A DNA stretch of 64,000 nucleotides from Pseudoxanthobacter soli DSM 19599 (GCF_900148505.1 NZ_FRXO01000005.1:1-64000); one strand, 5' to 3'; shown: positions 36,153 to 45,325, counted from the first letter of the stretch. Notes: a model not told the origin generated them from the letters alone. Numbers and translations are program-made.

Positions 36153-37436
36153 ATGACGTCCTACCTTTTCAGGAACGTGGAGATCTGGGACGGCGAGCAC
36201 GATGATCGCTATCCCGGTGAGGTGCTGGTTACGGGCAACCGCATCGCCATGGTCGCGCGCGGGCGGAACCAGATCGCCGCCGAGCAGGCAGCGGAGATCG
36301 TCGACGGCGGCGGCATGACGCTGATGCCGGGGCTCGTGGAAGGCCACTGCCATCTCTCGTTCGTGGGTCCGCGCCGCAATCAGGATCTCGGCGAGATCCC
36401 GCCGGAAGAGCATCTGCTCCGGACCTGCCGCAACGCCACCTTCATCCTCGATCACGGCTTCACCTCCTGCTACTCCGCCGCGTCGGCCAAGCTCAGGATC
36501 GATGTCGTCGTGCGGCAGGAGATCGAGGACGGCTATCTCGCCGGTCCGCGCTATCGCGCCGCTGGCCCCGAAATCACGGTGACGGGTGGCCTCGGCGACG
36601 AGCGCAAGCAGCACATCCACGCCGAAGGCTTCGGCATGATCGCCGACGGCGTCGACGAGGTGATGCGTGCCGTCCGGCTTTGCTGCCGCGAGGGCGTCGA
36701 CAACGTGAAGCTCAACATTTCCGGCGACGAGTTCGTCGGACATGCCCGGGCCGAGGTCGTGTCGATGACGCAGGCCGAGGTCGATGCCGCGGTCGCGGTC
36801 GCCCATGACTGGGGCAAGCGCGTCGCCTGCCACAGCCGCGCGGCGGAATCGGTGAAGCGTGCGATCCGGGCCGGCGTCGATTGCATCTATCACTGCGACT
36901 TCGCGGACGAGGAAGCGCTCGACATGCTCGAAGCGGTGAAGGACCGGGTGATCGTCGGCCCTGCCTTCGGCCTCGTGCACAACTGCGTCTTCGAGGGCGA
37001 CGTGGTCGGGCTTTCCAGGGCCGTCGTCGAAAGCATGGGCCTGCCACGCAAGCTCGAACACACAATCGCGACCTACCAGGAGATGCGCAAGCGCGGCATG
37101 AAGGTGGTGGTCGGCGGCGACTATGGCTTCACGGTCACCCCCATGGGCCAGAACGCCCGCGACATCGGCCACTTTGTGAAGTTCTTCGGCTATTCGCCAG
37201 CCGAGGCGCTGCGCTGCGCCACGGTCGTCGGCGGCGAACTCATGGGCCTGAAAGGCGAGCTCGGGGTGGTCAAGCAGGGCGCGCTCGCCGACCTTCTTCT
37301 CGTCGACGGCAATCCGCTCGAGGACCAGTCCGTGCTGGTCGGCCCGGCCCGCCTGGCCATGATCATGAAGGACGGCGGCATGCATCGCGATCCGCGGCGC
37401 TACGGCGCGCAGGACCGTTGCGCCGCCGCCGAATAG
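36153..37436 (+). CDS. Metal-dependent amidohydrolase (imidazolonepropionase/prolidase-like)
   Basis: The protein has 427 residues. It has the amidohydrolase superfamily layout: a small beta-sandwich, then MPGLVEGHCHLSF (metal ligands H65 and H67), a candidate bridging Lys in NVKLNISGD (K186), H227 in ACHSRA, H247 in YHCDF and Asp in VVGGDYGF, then the C-terminal beta-sandwich LADLLLVDGNPL. No signal peptide is seen, so it is cytoplasmic. It probably hydrolyses a cyclic or linear amide brought in by the importer encoded next. GGAGGAAA supports ATG 36153. The exact substrate is unknown. Confidence 0.88.
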   Translation: MTSYLFRNVEIWDGEHDDRYPGEVLVTGNRIAMVARGRNQIAAEQAAEIVDGGGMTLMPGLVEGHCHLSFVGPRRNQDLGEIPPEEHLLRTCRNATFILDHGFTSCYSAASAKLRIDVVVRQEIEDGYLAGPRYRAAGPEITVTGGLGDERKQHIHAEGFGMIADGVDEVMRAVRLCCREGVDNVKLNISGDEFVGHARAEVVSMTQAEVDAAVAVAHDWGKRVACHSRAAESVKRAIRAGVDCIYHCDFADEEALDMLEAVKDRVIVGPAFGLVHNCVFEGDVVGLSRAVVESMGLPRKLEHTIATYQEMRKRGMKVVVGGDYGFTVTPMGQNARDIGHFVKFFGYSPAEALRCATVVGGELMGLKGELGVVKQGALADLLLVDGNPLEDQSVLVGPARLAMIMKDGGMHRDPRRYGAQDRCAAAE

Positions 37437-37508
37437 CGCCCATCCGAGGACCCGCCCGGCCGCATTCCGTCGGCCGCGACAATCCGCGATTCCCGTGGAG
37501 GCCCAGCC

Positions 37509-39041
37509 GTGTCCAAATCCGCCATCGCGCTCGAAATGCGCGACATCACCAAGTCGTTTCCCGGCGTTCGCGCACTCGAAGCGGTCAGCTTCGAGTGCGC
37601 GCATGGCGAAGTGCACGCCATCTGCGGCGAGAACGGCGCCGGAAAATCGACCCTGATCAAGGTGCTCGGCGGCATCTACCGGCCGGACGCCGGCGCGATC
37701 TTCGTCGAAGGAAAGCCGGCGGTGTTCTCGCACCCTGTCGAGGCGCGGCGGGCGGGCATCAGCATCATTCATCAGGAACTGAGCCTTCTGCCGCACAGGA
37801 CTGTGGCGGAGAACATCTATCTCGGGCTGGAGCCGACGCGGCGCGGGCGGCTCGACAGGAAGGCGATGGCAGAGGGTGCGAGACGCCTTCTGGATCGCCT
37901 GGGCGCGTCGATCCACACCAATATCCGCGCCGGCGAACTCGCCATTGCCGAGCAGCAGACCGTCGAGATCGCGAAGGCCCTGGCCCTCGATGCCCGCATT
38001 CTGATCATGGACGAGCCCACCGCCGCGCTCGACGACGCCAATGCAAAGCGCCTGCTCGACCTGATCGCCCGGCTCAGGTCCGAAGGCGTCGCGATCGTCT
38101 ACGTCTCCCACCGCATGCCCGAGATCGCTGCGATCGCCGACCGCGTGACCGTCATGAAGGACGGACGGAACGTCGAAACCGCGCCGATTGCCGACATGCC
38201 GACGGAGCGCATCGTGCGGCTGATGGTGGGGCGGGCCTTGTCCGATTATTATCCCGCGCGGCCGCAGACGCCGCCCGGCGCCGTGCTGCTGGAAGTCGCT
38301 GGCGGCGGCAATGCCGAGCTGACGGATATCGAGCTGCGCGTCCACGCCGGGGAGATCGTCGGCATCGCGGGCCTCGAGGGATCGGGCAAGGCGGCGCTGG
38401 CGCGGGCCATTTTCGGCGACGGACCCTTCACGCGCGGAGGGGTCCGGTTTCTCGGCGAGCCCGTCGACCTGCGCCATCCTCGTGCGGGCATCTCCGCCGG
38501 CATCGGCTATCTCTCCGACGACCGCAAGCGCGAGGGCTGCCTCATCCAGCAATCCCTGCGCGACAATCTCCTGCTGGTGCGCCGCGCCTTCGCAGGCGCT
38601 GCACGGGGGGCGTCCGCCGGCTCGCTCGCCGATGTCGGGGCGGACGAGATGATGCGCCGCCTCGACGTGCGCGCGGCTGATTTCGGCCAGGCGATCGGCG
38701 CGCTTTCCGGCGGAAACCAGCAGAAGGTGATCCTCGGCCGGTGGCTCGCGCGCGATCCGAGGCTACTGATCTTCTGCGAACCGACCCGCGGGATCGACGT
38801 CGCCGCCAAGGCGGCGATCTACCGGCTGATGCGGGACGTCGCCGCCCGCGGCCGCGGCGTCGTCATGGTCTCCTCGGACCTGCCCGAGGTGATCGGCGTT
38901 TCCGACCGCATTCTCGTTATGCATCAGGGCCACATCGCCGGCGAATGCTCTCCCGATGTGGGGGAGGAAGGCGTCATGGCGCTCGCCGTCGGCCATCTGC
39001 CTTCTCCGGCGCCCCTTTCCGGCGAAGGAGCCCGAGCATGA
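37509..39041 (+). CDS. Ribose/sugar-type ABC importer ATP-binding protein (two ATPase domains)
   Basis: The protein has 510 residues. Domain 1 has Walker A GENGAGKST and Walker B ILIMDEPTAALDD; its signature is LAIAEQQTVEIAKAL. Domain 2 has a degenerate Walker A (GLEGSGKAA) but an intact LSGGNQQKVILGRWLARDP and FCEPTRGIDV. That asymmetry is normal for RbsA/MglA-type proteins. It starts with GTG 72 bp after the amidohydrolase. The stop overlaps the next ATG (ATGA). Confidence 0.93.
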   Translation: MSKSAIALEMRDITKSFPGVRALEAVSFECAHGEVHAICGENGAGKSTLIKVLGGIYRPDAGAIFVEGKPAVFSHPVEARRAGISIIHQELSLLPHRTVAENIYLGLEPTRRGRLDRKAMAEGARRLLDRLGASIHTNIRAGELAIAEQQTVEIAKALALDARILIMDEPTAALDDANAKRLLDLIARLRSEGVAIVYVSHRMPEIAAIADRVTVMKDGRNVETAPIADMPTERIVRLMVGRALSDYYPARPQTPPGAVLLEVAGGGNAELTDIELRVHAGEIVGIAGLEGSGKAALARAIFGDGPFTRGGVRFLGEPVDLRHPRAGISAGIGYLSDDRKREGCLIQQSLRDNLLLVRRAFAGAARGASAGSLADVGADEMMRRLDVRAADFGQAIGALSGGNQQKVILGRWLARDPRLLIFCEPTRGIDVAAKAAIYRLMRDVAARGRGVVMVSSDLPEVIGVSDRILVMHQGHIAGECSPDVGEEGVMALAVGHLPSPAPLSGEGARA

Positions 39042-40021
39042 CGATCGCGGATGCGGTTTCCACGTCCTCCCGATCCCGACGCGGCCTGCCGGTGCCGCTA
39101 CTGCTCTTCCTCGCTTCGGCCGTGCTCTATGTCGGCGCGGCGGTCCAGGCGGGTCAGTTCAGCCAGCTCAATGCGGCCGGTTTTGTCGGTCTCGCGCAGC
39201 GAATGGTCGGTCTCGGCATTGTTGCCATCGGCCAGACCTTCGTCATCCTCGCCGGCTCGATCGATCTCTCGGTGGCGAACCTCATCTCCGTCGCGGCGGT
39301 GCTGGCCTCCTTCGTCATGCAGGGCGATCCGGCGATGATCGCGCCGGCCGTGGTGCTTGTCCTCGCCGTTGCGGCCGCGGTCGGCGCGCTCAACGGCGTC
39401 GTCGTCGCGAAACTGGGCGTCAATCCGCTGATCGCGACGCTCGGGGTGGGGCTGATCCTGCAGGGATTGCTGTCGGCGAGCTTCAACAATTTCGCCGGTT
39501 CCGTTCCGGAGGCGTTCCAGGGCTTTGCCTATGGCACAGTCGGCATCGTGCCCTGGTCCGTGCTCGGGCTGCTCCTTCTTGCGATCCTCGGCGCCTTCCT
39601 GCTCCGTTCCACGCGCTTCGGCGCCCATCTCTATGCGACGGGCGGTAATGTCGACGGTGCCCGGCTCGCCGGCATCCGCACCGACCGGGTCATTATCCTC
39701 GCGCACGTCATCTGCAGCCTGATGGCGGGCTTGACGGGACTGTATCTCGCCTCGCGGCTTCGCTCGGGCGCGCCCTGGGTCGGCCGCGACGGCGTTTACG
39801 ATCTTGAATCGATTGCGGTCGTCGTCATCGGCGGCACGCTTCTCTCCGGCGGACGGGGCGGGATCTGGGGCACGCTCGCAGGCGTGCTTCTGTTCGCGAC
39901 GCTCGACGCCGTCTTCAACATGCTCGGCGTTCCCGCTTTCCCGAAACAGGTGATGCGCGGCGCCATCGTGATCCTGGCGGTCGCGGCCTATGCGATCCGC
40001 AGCAAGGAGCCGGTGGCATGA
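39038..40021 (+). CDS. Ribose-type ABC importer permease (RbsC-like) 1
   Basis: The protein has 327 residues and about eight to ten helices. The BPD_transp_2 signatures are GQTFVILAGSIDLSVANLISVAA and, near the C-terminus, VVIGGTLLSGGRGGIWGTLAGVLL. ATGA overlaps at both ends couple it to the ATPase and the second permease. Two different permeases suggest a heterodimeric channel. Confidence 0.93.
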   Translation: MTIADAVSTSSRSRRGLPVPLLLFLASAVLYVGAAVQAGQFSQLNAAGFVGLAQRMVGLGIVAIGQTFVILAGSIDLSVANLISVAAVLASFVMQGDPAMIAPAVVLVLAVAAAVGALNGVVVAKLGVNPLIATLGVGLILQGLLSASFNNFAGSVPEAFQGFAYGTVGIVPWSVLGLLLLAILGAFLLRSTRFGAHLYATGGNVDGARLAGIRTDRVIILAHVICSLMAGLTGLYLASRLRSGAPWVGRDGVYDLESIAVVVIGGTLLSGGRGGIWGTLAGVLLFATLDAVFNMLGVPAFPKQVMRGAIVILAVAAYAIRSKEPVA

Positions 40022-41007
40022 GCGCGGCAGCGGCGAGCGAACCGGGCCGGAAGAGCGGCATGAACCTCATCAGGACGATCAACATCGCCGTCATCGTGTT
40101 CGTCGTTCTCTACGCGGCCATCGCGATCCTGCAGCCGAACTATCTCGAGCCAGGGGGCATCATGAACTTCCTGCGGCGGGCGACGCCGCTCGCCGTTCTC
40201 GCCTGCGGGCAGGTCTTCGTGCTGGTCTCGGGCGGGTTCGACCTGTCGATGGGCGCGCTCGTCACGCTGACGGTGATCGGCGGCTCGATGCTGACCGACA
40301 ACGATCCGGCCAACACCGCCTGGGCGATCCTCGTTCTCTATGCGATCGGGCTGTGCGTCGGCCTCCTCAACGGGCTGGTCGTGACCGTGCTGCGCGTGCC
40401 CTCGATCATCGCGACGCTCGGCATGCTGCTGTCCCTGAACGGCGTTGCGATGATGTGGTCGGGCGGTTCGCCGCGCGGCTATCTCCCCGACAATTTCCGC
40501 TTCTTCGGCCGCTTCACGTTCCGGGACGTCCCGGTCGTCGGGTCGTTTCCGGTGACGGTGGTCGTGCTGGTCGCCGTCGCGCTCGTCGCGTGGTGGGGGC
40601 TTCAGAAGACCGTCTTCGGCAAGCGCATCTTCGCGATCGGCGACAATCCGCGGGCGGCGGCGCTCTCCGGTGTGCGGGTCGATGCCACCCGCATCGCGGC
40701 CTTCGTGATCTCGGCACTGGCGGCGGTCACCGGCGGCATCATTCTCGGCGGGTTCGCGGGCGTCTCCGTCGATGTCGGATCGGGGCTAGAGCTTCAGGCA
40801 ATCGCGGCCTGCGTGATCGGTGGCGTTCAGCTGATGGGCGGGCGCGGCAGCGTCGTCGGCGCGGTGGCGGGTGCGTTCACGCTCTTCGCGCTGTTCACGC
40901 TGCTCAATCTGCTCGGCCTGCCGCAACCGCTCAAGGACACGGCGCAGGGCGTCATCCTGATTTCCGCCGTCGCCTCCGGTGCATGGCGCCGGCGCCGCGG
41001 CGGATGA
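40018..41007 (+). CDS. Ribose-type ABC importer permease (RbsC-like) 2
   Basis: The protein has 329 residues. It is paralogous to the preceding permease, with GQVFVLVSGGFDLSMGALVTLTV and a late CVIGGVQLMGGRGSVVGAVAGAF. It starts at the ATGA overlap and is followed after 56 bp by the binding-protein gene. Confidence 0.93.
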   Translation: MSAAAASEPGRKSGMNLIRTINIAVIVFVVLYAAIAILQPNYLEPGGIMNFLRRATPLAVLACGQVFVLVSGGFDLSMGALVTLTVIGGSMLTDNDPANTAWAILVLYAIGLCVGLLNGLVVTVLRVPSIIATLGMLLSLNGVAMMWSGGSPRGYLPDNFRFFGRFTFRDVPVVGSFPVTVVVLVAVALVAWWGLQKTVFGKRIFAIGDNPRAAALSGVRVDATRIAAFVISALAAVTGGIILGGFAGVSVDVGSGLELQAIAACVIGGVQLMGGRGSVVGAVAGAFTLFALFTLLNLLGLPQPLKDTAQGVILISAVASGAWRRRRGG

Positions 41008-41063
41008 ACCGGACCGCAAGGTCCCAAATGCCGCGCAAAGCGGCTGTTGACGGGAGGAAGACC

Positions 41064-42200
41064 ATGAGAAGACGTCTGCTCGGTATCGCGGCCGCGGTGT
41101 TGACGCTCGCCTTCGCGGGCGAAGCGTCGGCCCAGAATTTCGACGATCCGAAGGAATTCGAAGCCTCGAAGCAATTGCTCGAGATGAAGCCCGAGGGGCC
41201 GGCCGGCAAGCCGTGGGAACAGCATCTGGGCGGCAAGGAAGTCGATACCTCCCGGTACAAGAAGCCCGGTCCCTATCACATCTGCTTCTCGAACGCGGGC
41301 GTGAACAACCCCTGGCGCGTCGTCGGCTGGACCGACATGCAGGCCCAGGTGGAGATGATGAAGGGCGATATCGCCTCGTTCACCCATGCCGATGCCGAGG
41401 GCAAGGACGACAAGCAGATCTCCGACATCAACGCCTTCGTGTCGTCGGGCAAGTGCGACCTCCTGATCGTGTCGCCCAACACCACCGCCGCGCTGACGCC
41501 AGCCGTCGAGGCGGCCTGCAAGGCGTTGCCCGTCGTCGTCTTCGATCGCGGCGTTCTCACCGAATGCCCGGTGACGTTCGTCAATCCGATTGGCGGCTAC
41601 GGCTGGGGCATCCAGACGGCGGACTTCATCGCCGGGAAGCTGCCGAAGGGTGGAAAGGTGCTGGCGCTCCGGATTCTGCCGGGCGTCGACGTGCTGGAGG
41701 CGCGCTGGTCGGCGGCGAACCGCATTTTCAAGGAAAAGGGCATCGACGTCGTCGGCGTCGAGTTCACCGACGGCGACAACGCCAAGACCAAGGCCATCGT
41801 CGAGGACTATATCAACCGCTTCGGCAAGATCGATGCGATCTGGATGGATGCCGGCGCGACCGCCGTCGCCGCCATCGAGGCCTTCGAGGACGCCGGCCAG
41901 CCCTATCCGATCATCACCGGCGAGGATCAGGAAGACTTTCTGGTGAAGTGGAAGAAGGAGGGCCTCACCGCCTTCGGCCCGACCTATCCGACCTATCAGT
42001 GGCGCTCGCCGGTCATCGCTGCCGTCAAGATCCTGAAGGGCGAGCCGGTCATCGGTCCGACCTGGAAATTGCCGCAGCCGGTGATCACTGAGGAGACGCT
42101 CGACAAATATGTGAACGAGAAGATGCCGCCGCTGCACTACGCCATGTGCGGCTGCGAAGACATGCCCGGCTATCCCGAGCGGTGGGGCGGCAAGCCGTAG
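41064..42200 (+). CDS. Periplasmic sugar-type binding protein (RbsB-like)
   Basis: The protein has 378 residues with a signal peptide (cleavage after GEASA, about residue 23). A Peripla_BP_4 domain follows from about residue 70 (HICFSNAGVNNPWRVVGW). It continues through DLLIVSPNTTAALTPAVEAA, VVVFDRGV, DAIWMDAGATAVAAIEAFEDAG and PIITGEDQEDFL. It supplies the importer. The ligand is unknown; the amidohydrolase gene upstream suggests an amide-bearing or cyclic compound rather than a plain sugar. The fused regulator at 42852 has a related sensor domain. GGGAGGAAG precedes the ATG. Confidence 0.92.
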   Translation: MRRRLLGIAAAVLTLAFAGEASAQNFDDPKEFEASKQLLEMKPEGPAGKPWEQHLGGKEVDTSRYKKPGPYHICFSNAGVNNPWRVVGWTDMQAQVEMMKGDIASFTHADAEGKDDKQISDINAFVSSGKCDLLIVSPNTTAALTPAVEAACKALPVVVFDRGVLTECPVTFVNPIGGYGWGIQTADFIAGKLPKGGKVLALRILPGVDVLEARWSAANRIFKEKGIDVVGVEFTDGDNAKTKAIVEDYINRFGKIDAIWMDAGATAVAAIEAFEDAGQPYPIITGEDQEDFLVKWKKEGLTAFGPTYPTYQWRSPVIAAVKILKGEPVIGPTWKLPQPVITEETLDKYVNEKMPPLHYAMCGCEDMPGYPERWGGKP

Positions 42201-42236
42201 ACATCGTTCGCAACGAAAACGCGGGTAGCATCGACC

Positions 42237-42256
42237 GGGGCGCCGCAGGGCGCCCC
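42237..42256. terminator. Bidirectional hairpin between convergent genes
   Basis: GGGGCGCC-GCAG-GGCGCCCC is a perfect 8-bp stem followed by GCTTTGAT. It lies between the stops of the binding-protein gene and the IclR-like gene. Confidence 0.6.
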
Positions 42257-42274
42257 GCTTTGATATCGGCCGGC

Positions 42275-42865
42275 TCAGACCGGGCCGTCACAGTCGGCGC
42301 GGAGCGAGGCGGCGAGTGCCGCCGCGACGCGATCGAGGCAGGCGGCCGCCGAGCGGACCTCGGCTTCGCCGGCATTGGGGCGAAGGGAGAGGCGAAGCGT
42401 CGCCGCGTAACTTCGGGCCGCGTAACCTTGGCTCACATGACTTCCGGCTGAACGGCCGATGTCCGTCGCGATCTGCCGCGGTGGCCGTCCGCCCTCGCGG
42501 TCCCACGGCGCGCGCCGCTCCGTCACGACGAAGGTCTTGTCACCATCGCAGAGGAGCAGCGCGACCGAGGCGTCGGTATCGTCGCGCAGCACGGGTATCA
42601 GGCTTTCGCAGGCCGCGGCCATTGCGCCGAGACCGAACCGGGCGAGCGCGAGCCGGGCGGCGGCGGGACCCGGCGCGAGGACGCCACCCGCATCGCGCTC
42701 GATGAGGCCGGCTGCATCGAGCTCAGCCGCGACGGCAAAGGCCGTCGAGCGGCTGAGGCCGGCCGCGCCTGCGAGTTCGGCGACGGTTTGCGGTCGGCCG
42801 TCGGCGAGGGCGACCAGAATCCGCGCCACGGCTGCGACGCCCGCCGTTTCGTCACGGGCCGGCAT
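42275..42865 (-). CDS. IclR-like transcriptional regulator (short)
   Basis: The protein has 196 residues. The N-terminal IclR-type HTH (about 8-65, AVARILVALADGRPQTVAELAGAAGLSRSTAFAVAAELDAAGLI) is followed by a reduced effector-type region (VALLLCDGDKTFVVTERR, GRSAGSHVSQGYAAR), shorter than the full IclR domain of about 250-residue family members. GGAGGAAGG precedes ATG 42865, which lies 14 bp inside the end of the fused regulator gene, so the two are co-expressed. It probably modulates the amidohydrolase-importer operon. Confidence 0.75.
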   Translation of the reverse strand: MPARDETAGVAAVARILVALADGRPQTVAELAGAAGLSRSTAFAVAAELDAAGLIERDAGGVLAPGPAAARLALARFGLGAMAAACESLIPVLRDDTDASVALLLCDGDKTFVVTERRAPWDREGGRPPRQIATDIGRSAGSHVSQGYAARSYAATLRLSLRPNAGEAEVRSAAACLDRVAAALAASLRADCDGPV

Positions 42866-44294
42866 CGATGCGCCTTCCTCCGTCGACGGCGGCCGACCGG
42901 TTGTAGCGGTTGCCCTTGTAGTGAATCCTGAACGAGCGCGGATCGTAGGCCGGGCCGAGGCCGCTCGCGAGGATGAGGTCGTCCGGCAGATCCCATCGTA
43001 CATGCTCGTCGGACCAGAGATCCGGCTTCACGGAGCGCGTCGCATGACCCCGGGTGACGACGATTTCCGTCGAGACGTCGACGCGGCGCGGCACGGCGCG
43101 GCCGCGCAGCACATCGATCAGCACCTCGATGGACCGCAGCCCCATCGCGGGCGGATAATCGACGGCGGCCTGCGCCACGCCGTGGCGGATGGCCAGCTTG
43201 TAGGCGAGATTGAGATCCCCGCCGGTGTGCGGGGGGATCGCGCCGGACCGCCCCGCCGCGACGAACGCCTTGAGCGACCCGACGGCCTGCAGACCGGAAT
43301 CGCACCACACGCCGTCCGGCACTTCTGCGCCTGAAGCGAGGCGGGCTGCGACGATTTCGCGGCCACGCCGCTGCTGCCAGCCGGTCCAGCAGATATCGAG
43401 GACCCGGATGCTGGGATGGCGGGCGAAGACCGCCAGCGCGCCTTCCAGCCGGCGGTGGGCGGGATCGGCGCCGAGAAGCCCCGGCAGAAGCAGGACGGAC
43501 CCACGGCCGTGCAGGCGCTCGGAAAGCCAGCGCGCGGTGATCTCGCCGATGGTGCGGTCGTCGCAGGTGACGAAGCTCGCATGGGGGAGGACATCGGGCC
43601 GGCCGCGATCGACGATGACGGTGGGCACGCCGCGACGCTCGGCTTCGGCGATCACCTCGGCCAGCTCCACGGACCGGGTGGCGCTCAGCACGAGCCCATC
43701 GATGCCCCTGGTAAGCAGGGCCTCGATGTCGCGGATCTGGCGGTCGGCGTCGAGGCCGGCATGCCGGACCGACAGCGCGGAGACAAGCGCCTCATGGCGC
43801 ACGGCGCCATATTCGACGCTGTGAACGAGGGCCGTGCGCCAAGGGTGGTCGATCGAGGCGTTGGAAAAGCCGAGGCGGAATTTCGGCGTCCGCCGGAAGC
43901 GGCCGGTGTCGGAAAGGCGGATGCAGTCCGGGTTGCGGGCCAGCACGTAGCTCGCGCCGGGCGCCCGCGACAGGCGCTTGCGCCTTGGTGCCTGGTGCCG
44001 CTCGTCTTCCTGCCGCAGCATCGCCTCGCGCCGCTGGCCGAGCCTCAGCGCGGCGGGGCCGAGGGCGATCCAGCCGCGGCGCGAGAGATCCAGAAGCCCG
44101 TGATCGGCAAGCACACGGACGATGCGGTTGAGAGAAGAACGGGCGATCGCGAGATCGCGCGCCGCCTCCCCCGTCCGGATCGCCCCCTCGCGCGCTGCGA
44201 GCAGGCAGATGAGTTCGATCGCGACGGAGCGGCCGCGGCGGGTGCCTCCGGCCGGCGCCGGGGAGGTCTCATCGTCCGTCGCCGGTTCCTCCAT
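42852..44294 (-). CDS. Regulator: IclR/MarR-type HTH fused to a sugar-binding-protein domain
   Basis: The protein has 480 residues. Residues about 20-90 form a winged helix (SVAIELICLLAAREGAIRTGEAARDLAIARSSLNRIVRVLADHGLL). From about 135 a Peripla_BP_4 domain follows (KFRLGFSNASIDHPWRTALVHS, DGLVLSATRSVELAEVIAEAE, PTVIVDRG, DGVWCDSGLQAVGSLKAF). There is no signal peptide, so it acts in the cytoplasm. LacI proteins carry the same sensor type but a different HTH. The sensor visibly resembles the cluster's periplasmic binding protein, implying the same ligand. ATG 44294 has AGGAGG about 9 bp upstream. Confidence 0.82.
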   Translation of the reverse strand: MEEPATDDETSPAPAGGTRRGRSVAIELICLLAAREGAIRTGEAARDLAIARSSLNRIVRVLADHGLLDLSRRGWIALGPAALRLGQRREAMLRQEDERHQAPRRKRLSRAPGASYVLARNPDCIRLSDTGRFRRTPKFRLGFSNASIDHPWRTALVHSVEYGAVRHEALVSALSVRHAGLDADRQIRDIEALLTRGIDGLVLSATRSVELAEVIAEAERRGVPTVIVDRGRPDVLPHASFVTCDDRTIGEITARWLSERLHGRGSVLLLPGLLGADPAHRRLEGALAVFARHPSIRVLDICWTGWQQRRGREIVAARLASGAEVPDGVWCDSGLQAVGSLKAFVAAGRSGAIPPHTGGDLNLAYKLAIRHGVAQAAVDYPPAMGLRSIEVLIDVLRGRAVPRRVDVSTEIVVTRGHATRSVKPDLWSDEHVRWDLPDDLILASGLGPAYDPRSFRIHYKGNRYNRSAAVDGGRRIDAGP

Positions 44295-44416
44295 GAGACC
44301 CACGCCTCCTTTCGCCTGCCTCAGTAGGACGGGAAGGCGGCGGGATTCTCAAGGGTTCTCCGGTGACATCTCGCCGAGGCCGATCCGGGGACGATGGTGG
44401 CGACAGCTTGGGTTTG

Positions 44417-44443
44417 CCGGCCGGATGGCGACCATCCGGCCGG
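44417..44443. terminator. Hairpin downstream of phbB
   Basis: CCGGCCGGATGG and CCATCCGGCCGG form a perfect 12-bp stem with a 3-nt loop, 22 bp after the phbB stop on the minus strand. It probably ends the phb transcript. Confidence 0.6.
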
Positions 44444-44464
44444 AGCGAGTGCGGGAGCCGGCGA

Positions 44465-45193
44465 TCAGCCGTTGGCGATGTACTGCGCGCCGTTGATGGT
44501 CAGCACCGAGCCGGTGATGAACGCGGCGGACTCCGAGGCGAGATAGGTGACGAGATCGGCCACTTCTTCCGGCTTGCCGAGGCGGCCGACCGGGATCGTG
44601 GCGATGATCGAGTCCAGGATCTGCGGCGGCACGGCGCGCACCATGTCGGTGTCGATATAGCCCGGGCAGATCGCGTTGACGGTGATGCCCTTCTTCGCGT
44701 TTTCCTGGGCGAGCGCCTTGGTGAAGCCGATGATGCCGGCCTTGGCGGCGGAATAGTTCGTCTGCCCGGCCTGGCCCTTCTGGCCGTTGATCGACGAGAT
44801 ATTGATGATGCGGCCGAAATTGCGGGCGCGCATGCCCTCGATCACCGGGCGGGTCATCGTGAACATGGAATCGAGATTGGTGCGGATGACGGCGCTCCAC
44901 TGGTCGAACGTCATCTTGTGCAGGGTGGCGTCGCGGGTGATGCCCGCATTGTTGACGAGGATCTCGACGGGTCCGAGCTTCGCCTCGACATCGGCGATGC
45001 CGGCGGCGCATTCCTCGGGGTGGGCGACGTCCCACCGGAACACCGAGACGCCGTGTTCCTCGCTGAACTTGGTCGCGGCCTCGACGTGGCCGGCATAGGT
45101 CGACGCGACCGTGTAGCCCGCCTTCTTCAGTCCAACCGAGATCGCGGCGCCGATGCCCCGCGTGCCGCCGGTGACCAGCGCCACCTTACCCAT
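44465..45193 (-). CDS. phbB: Acetoacetyl-CoA reductase
   Basis: This 242-residue short-chain dehydrogenase has the NADPH motif TGGTRGIG, NNAG, and the catalytic triad S134 (NISSINGQ), Y147 and K151 (YSAAK). The PhaB-specific QTNYSAAKAGIIGFTKALAQE and ICPGYIDTDMV are present. It reduces acetoacetyl-CoA to (R)-3-hydroxybutyryl-CoA for polyhydroxybutyrate. It lies downstream of phbA on the same strand. Confidence 0.96.
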   Translation of the reverse strand: MGKVALVTGGTRGIGAAISVGLKKAGYTVASTYAGHVEAATKFSEEHGVSVFRWDVAHPEECAAGIADVEAKLGPVEILVNNAGITRDATLHKMTFDQWSAVIRTNLDSMFTMTRPVIEGMRARNFGRIINISSINGQKGQAGQTNYSAAKAGIIGFTKALAQENAKKGITVNAICPGYIDTDMVRAVPPQILDSIIATIPVGRLGKPEEVADLVTYLASESAAFITGSVLTINGAQYIANG

Positions 45194-45303
45194 TGCCTGT
45201 CTCCTTGATGTCGGGCGGTTTGCAGTCAGCCGCTGCTCCGCCGTTGCCTCGTTTGCCGCCGCCGGACGCCGCCGGCGGCAGATCGTCGCCCTGTGGAAGG
45301 TTT

Positions 45304-45325
45304 GCCGCGGGAGAACTCCCGCGGC
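45304..45325. terminator. Strong hairpin between phbA and phbB
   Basis: GCCGCGGGA-GAAC-TCCCGCGGC is a 9-bp stem in the 198-bp gap. It may partly terminate the phbA transcript or stabilise its 3' end; it has no T-tract. Confidence 0.45.

Noticed and set aside
35853-38552. 899-codon open frame on the minus strand
   Set aside because: It is antisense to the amidohydrolase and ATPase genes, has low-complexity Arg/Asp/His composition and no recognisable domain; it is a shadow of high-GC codon use.
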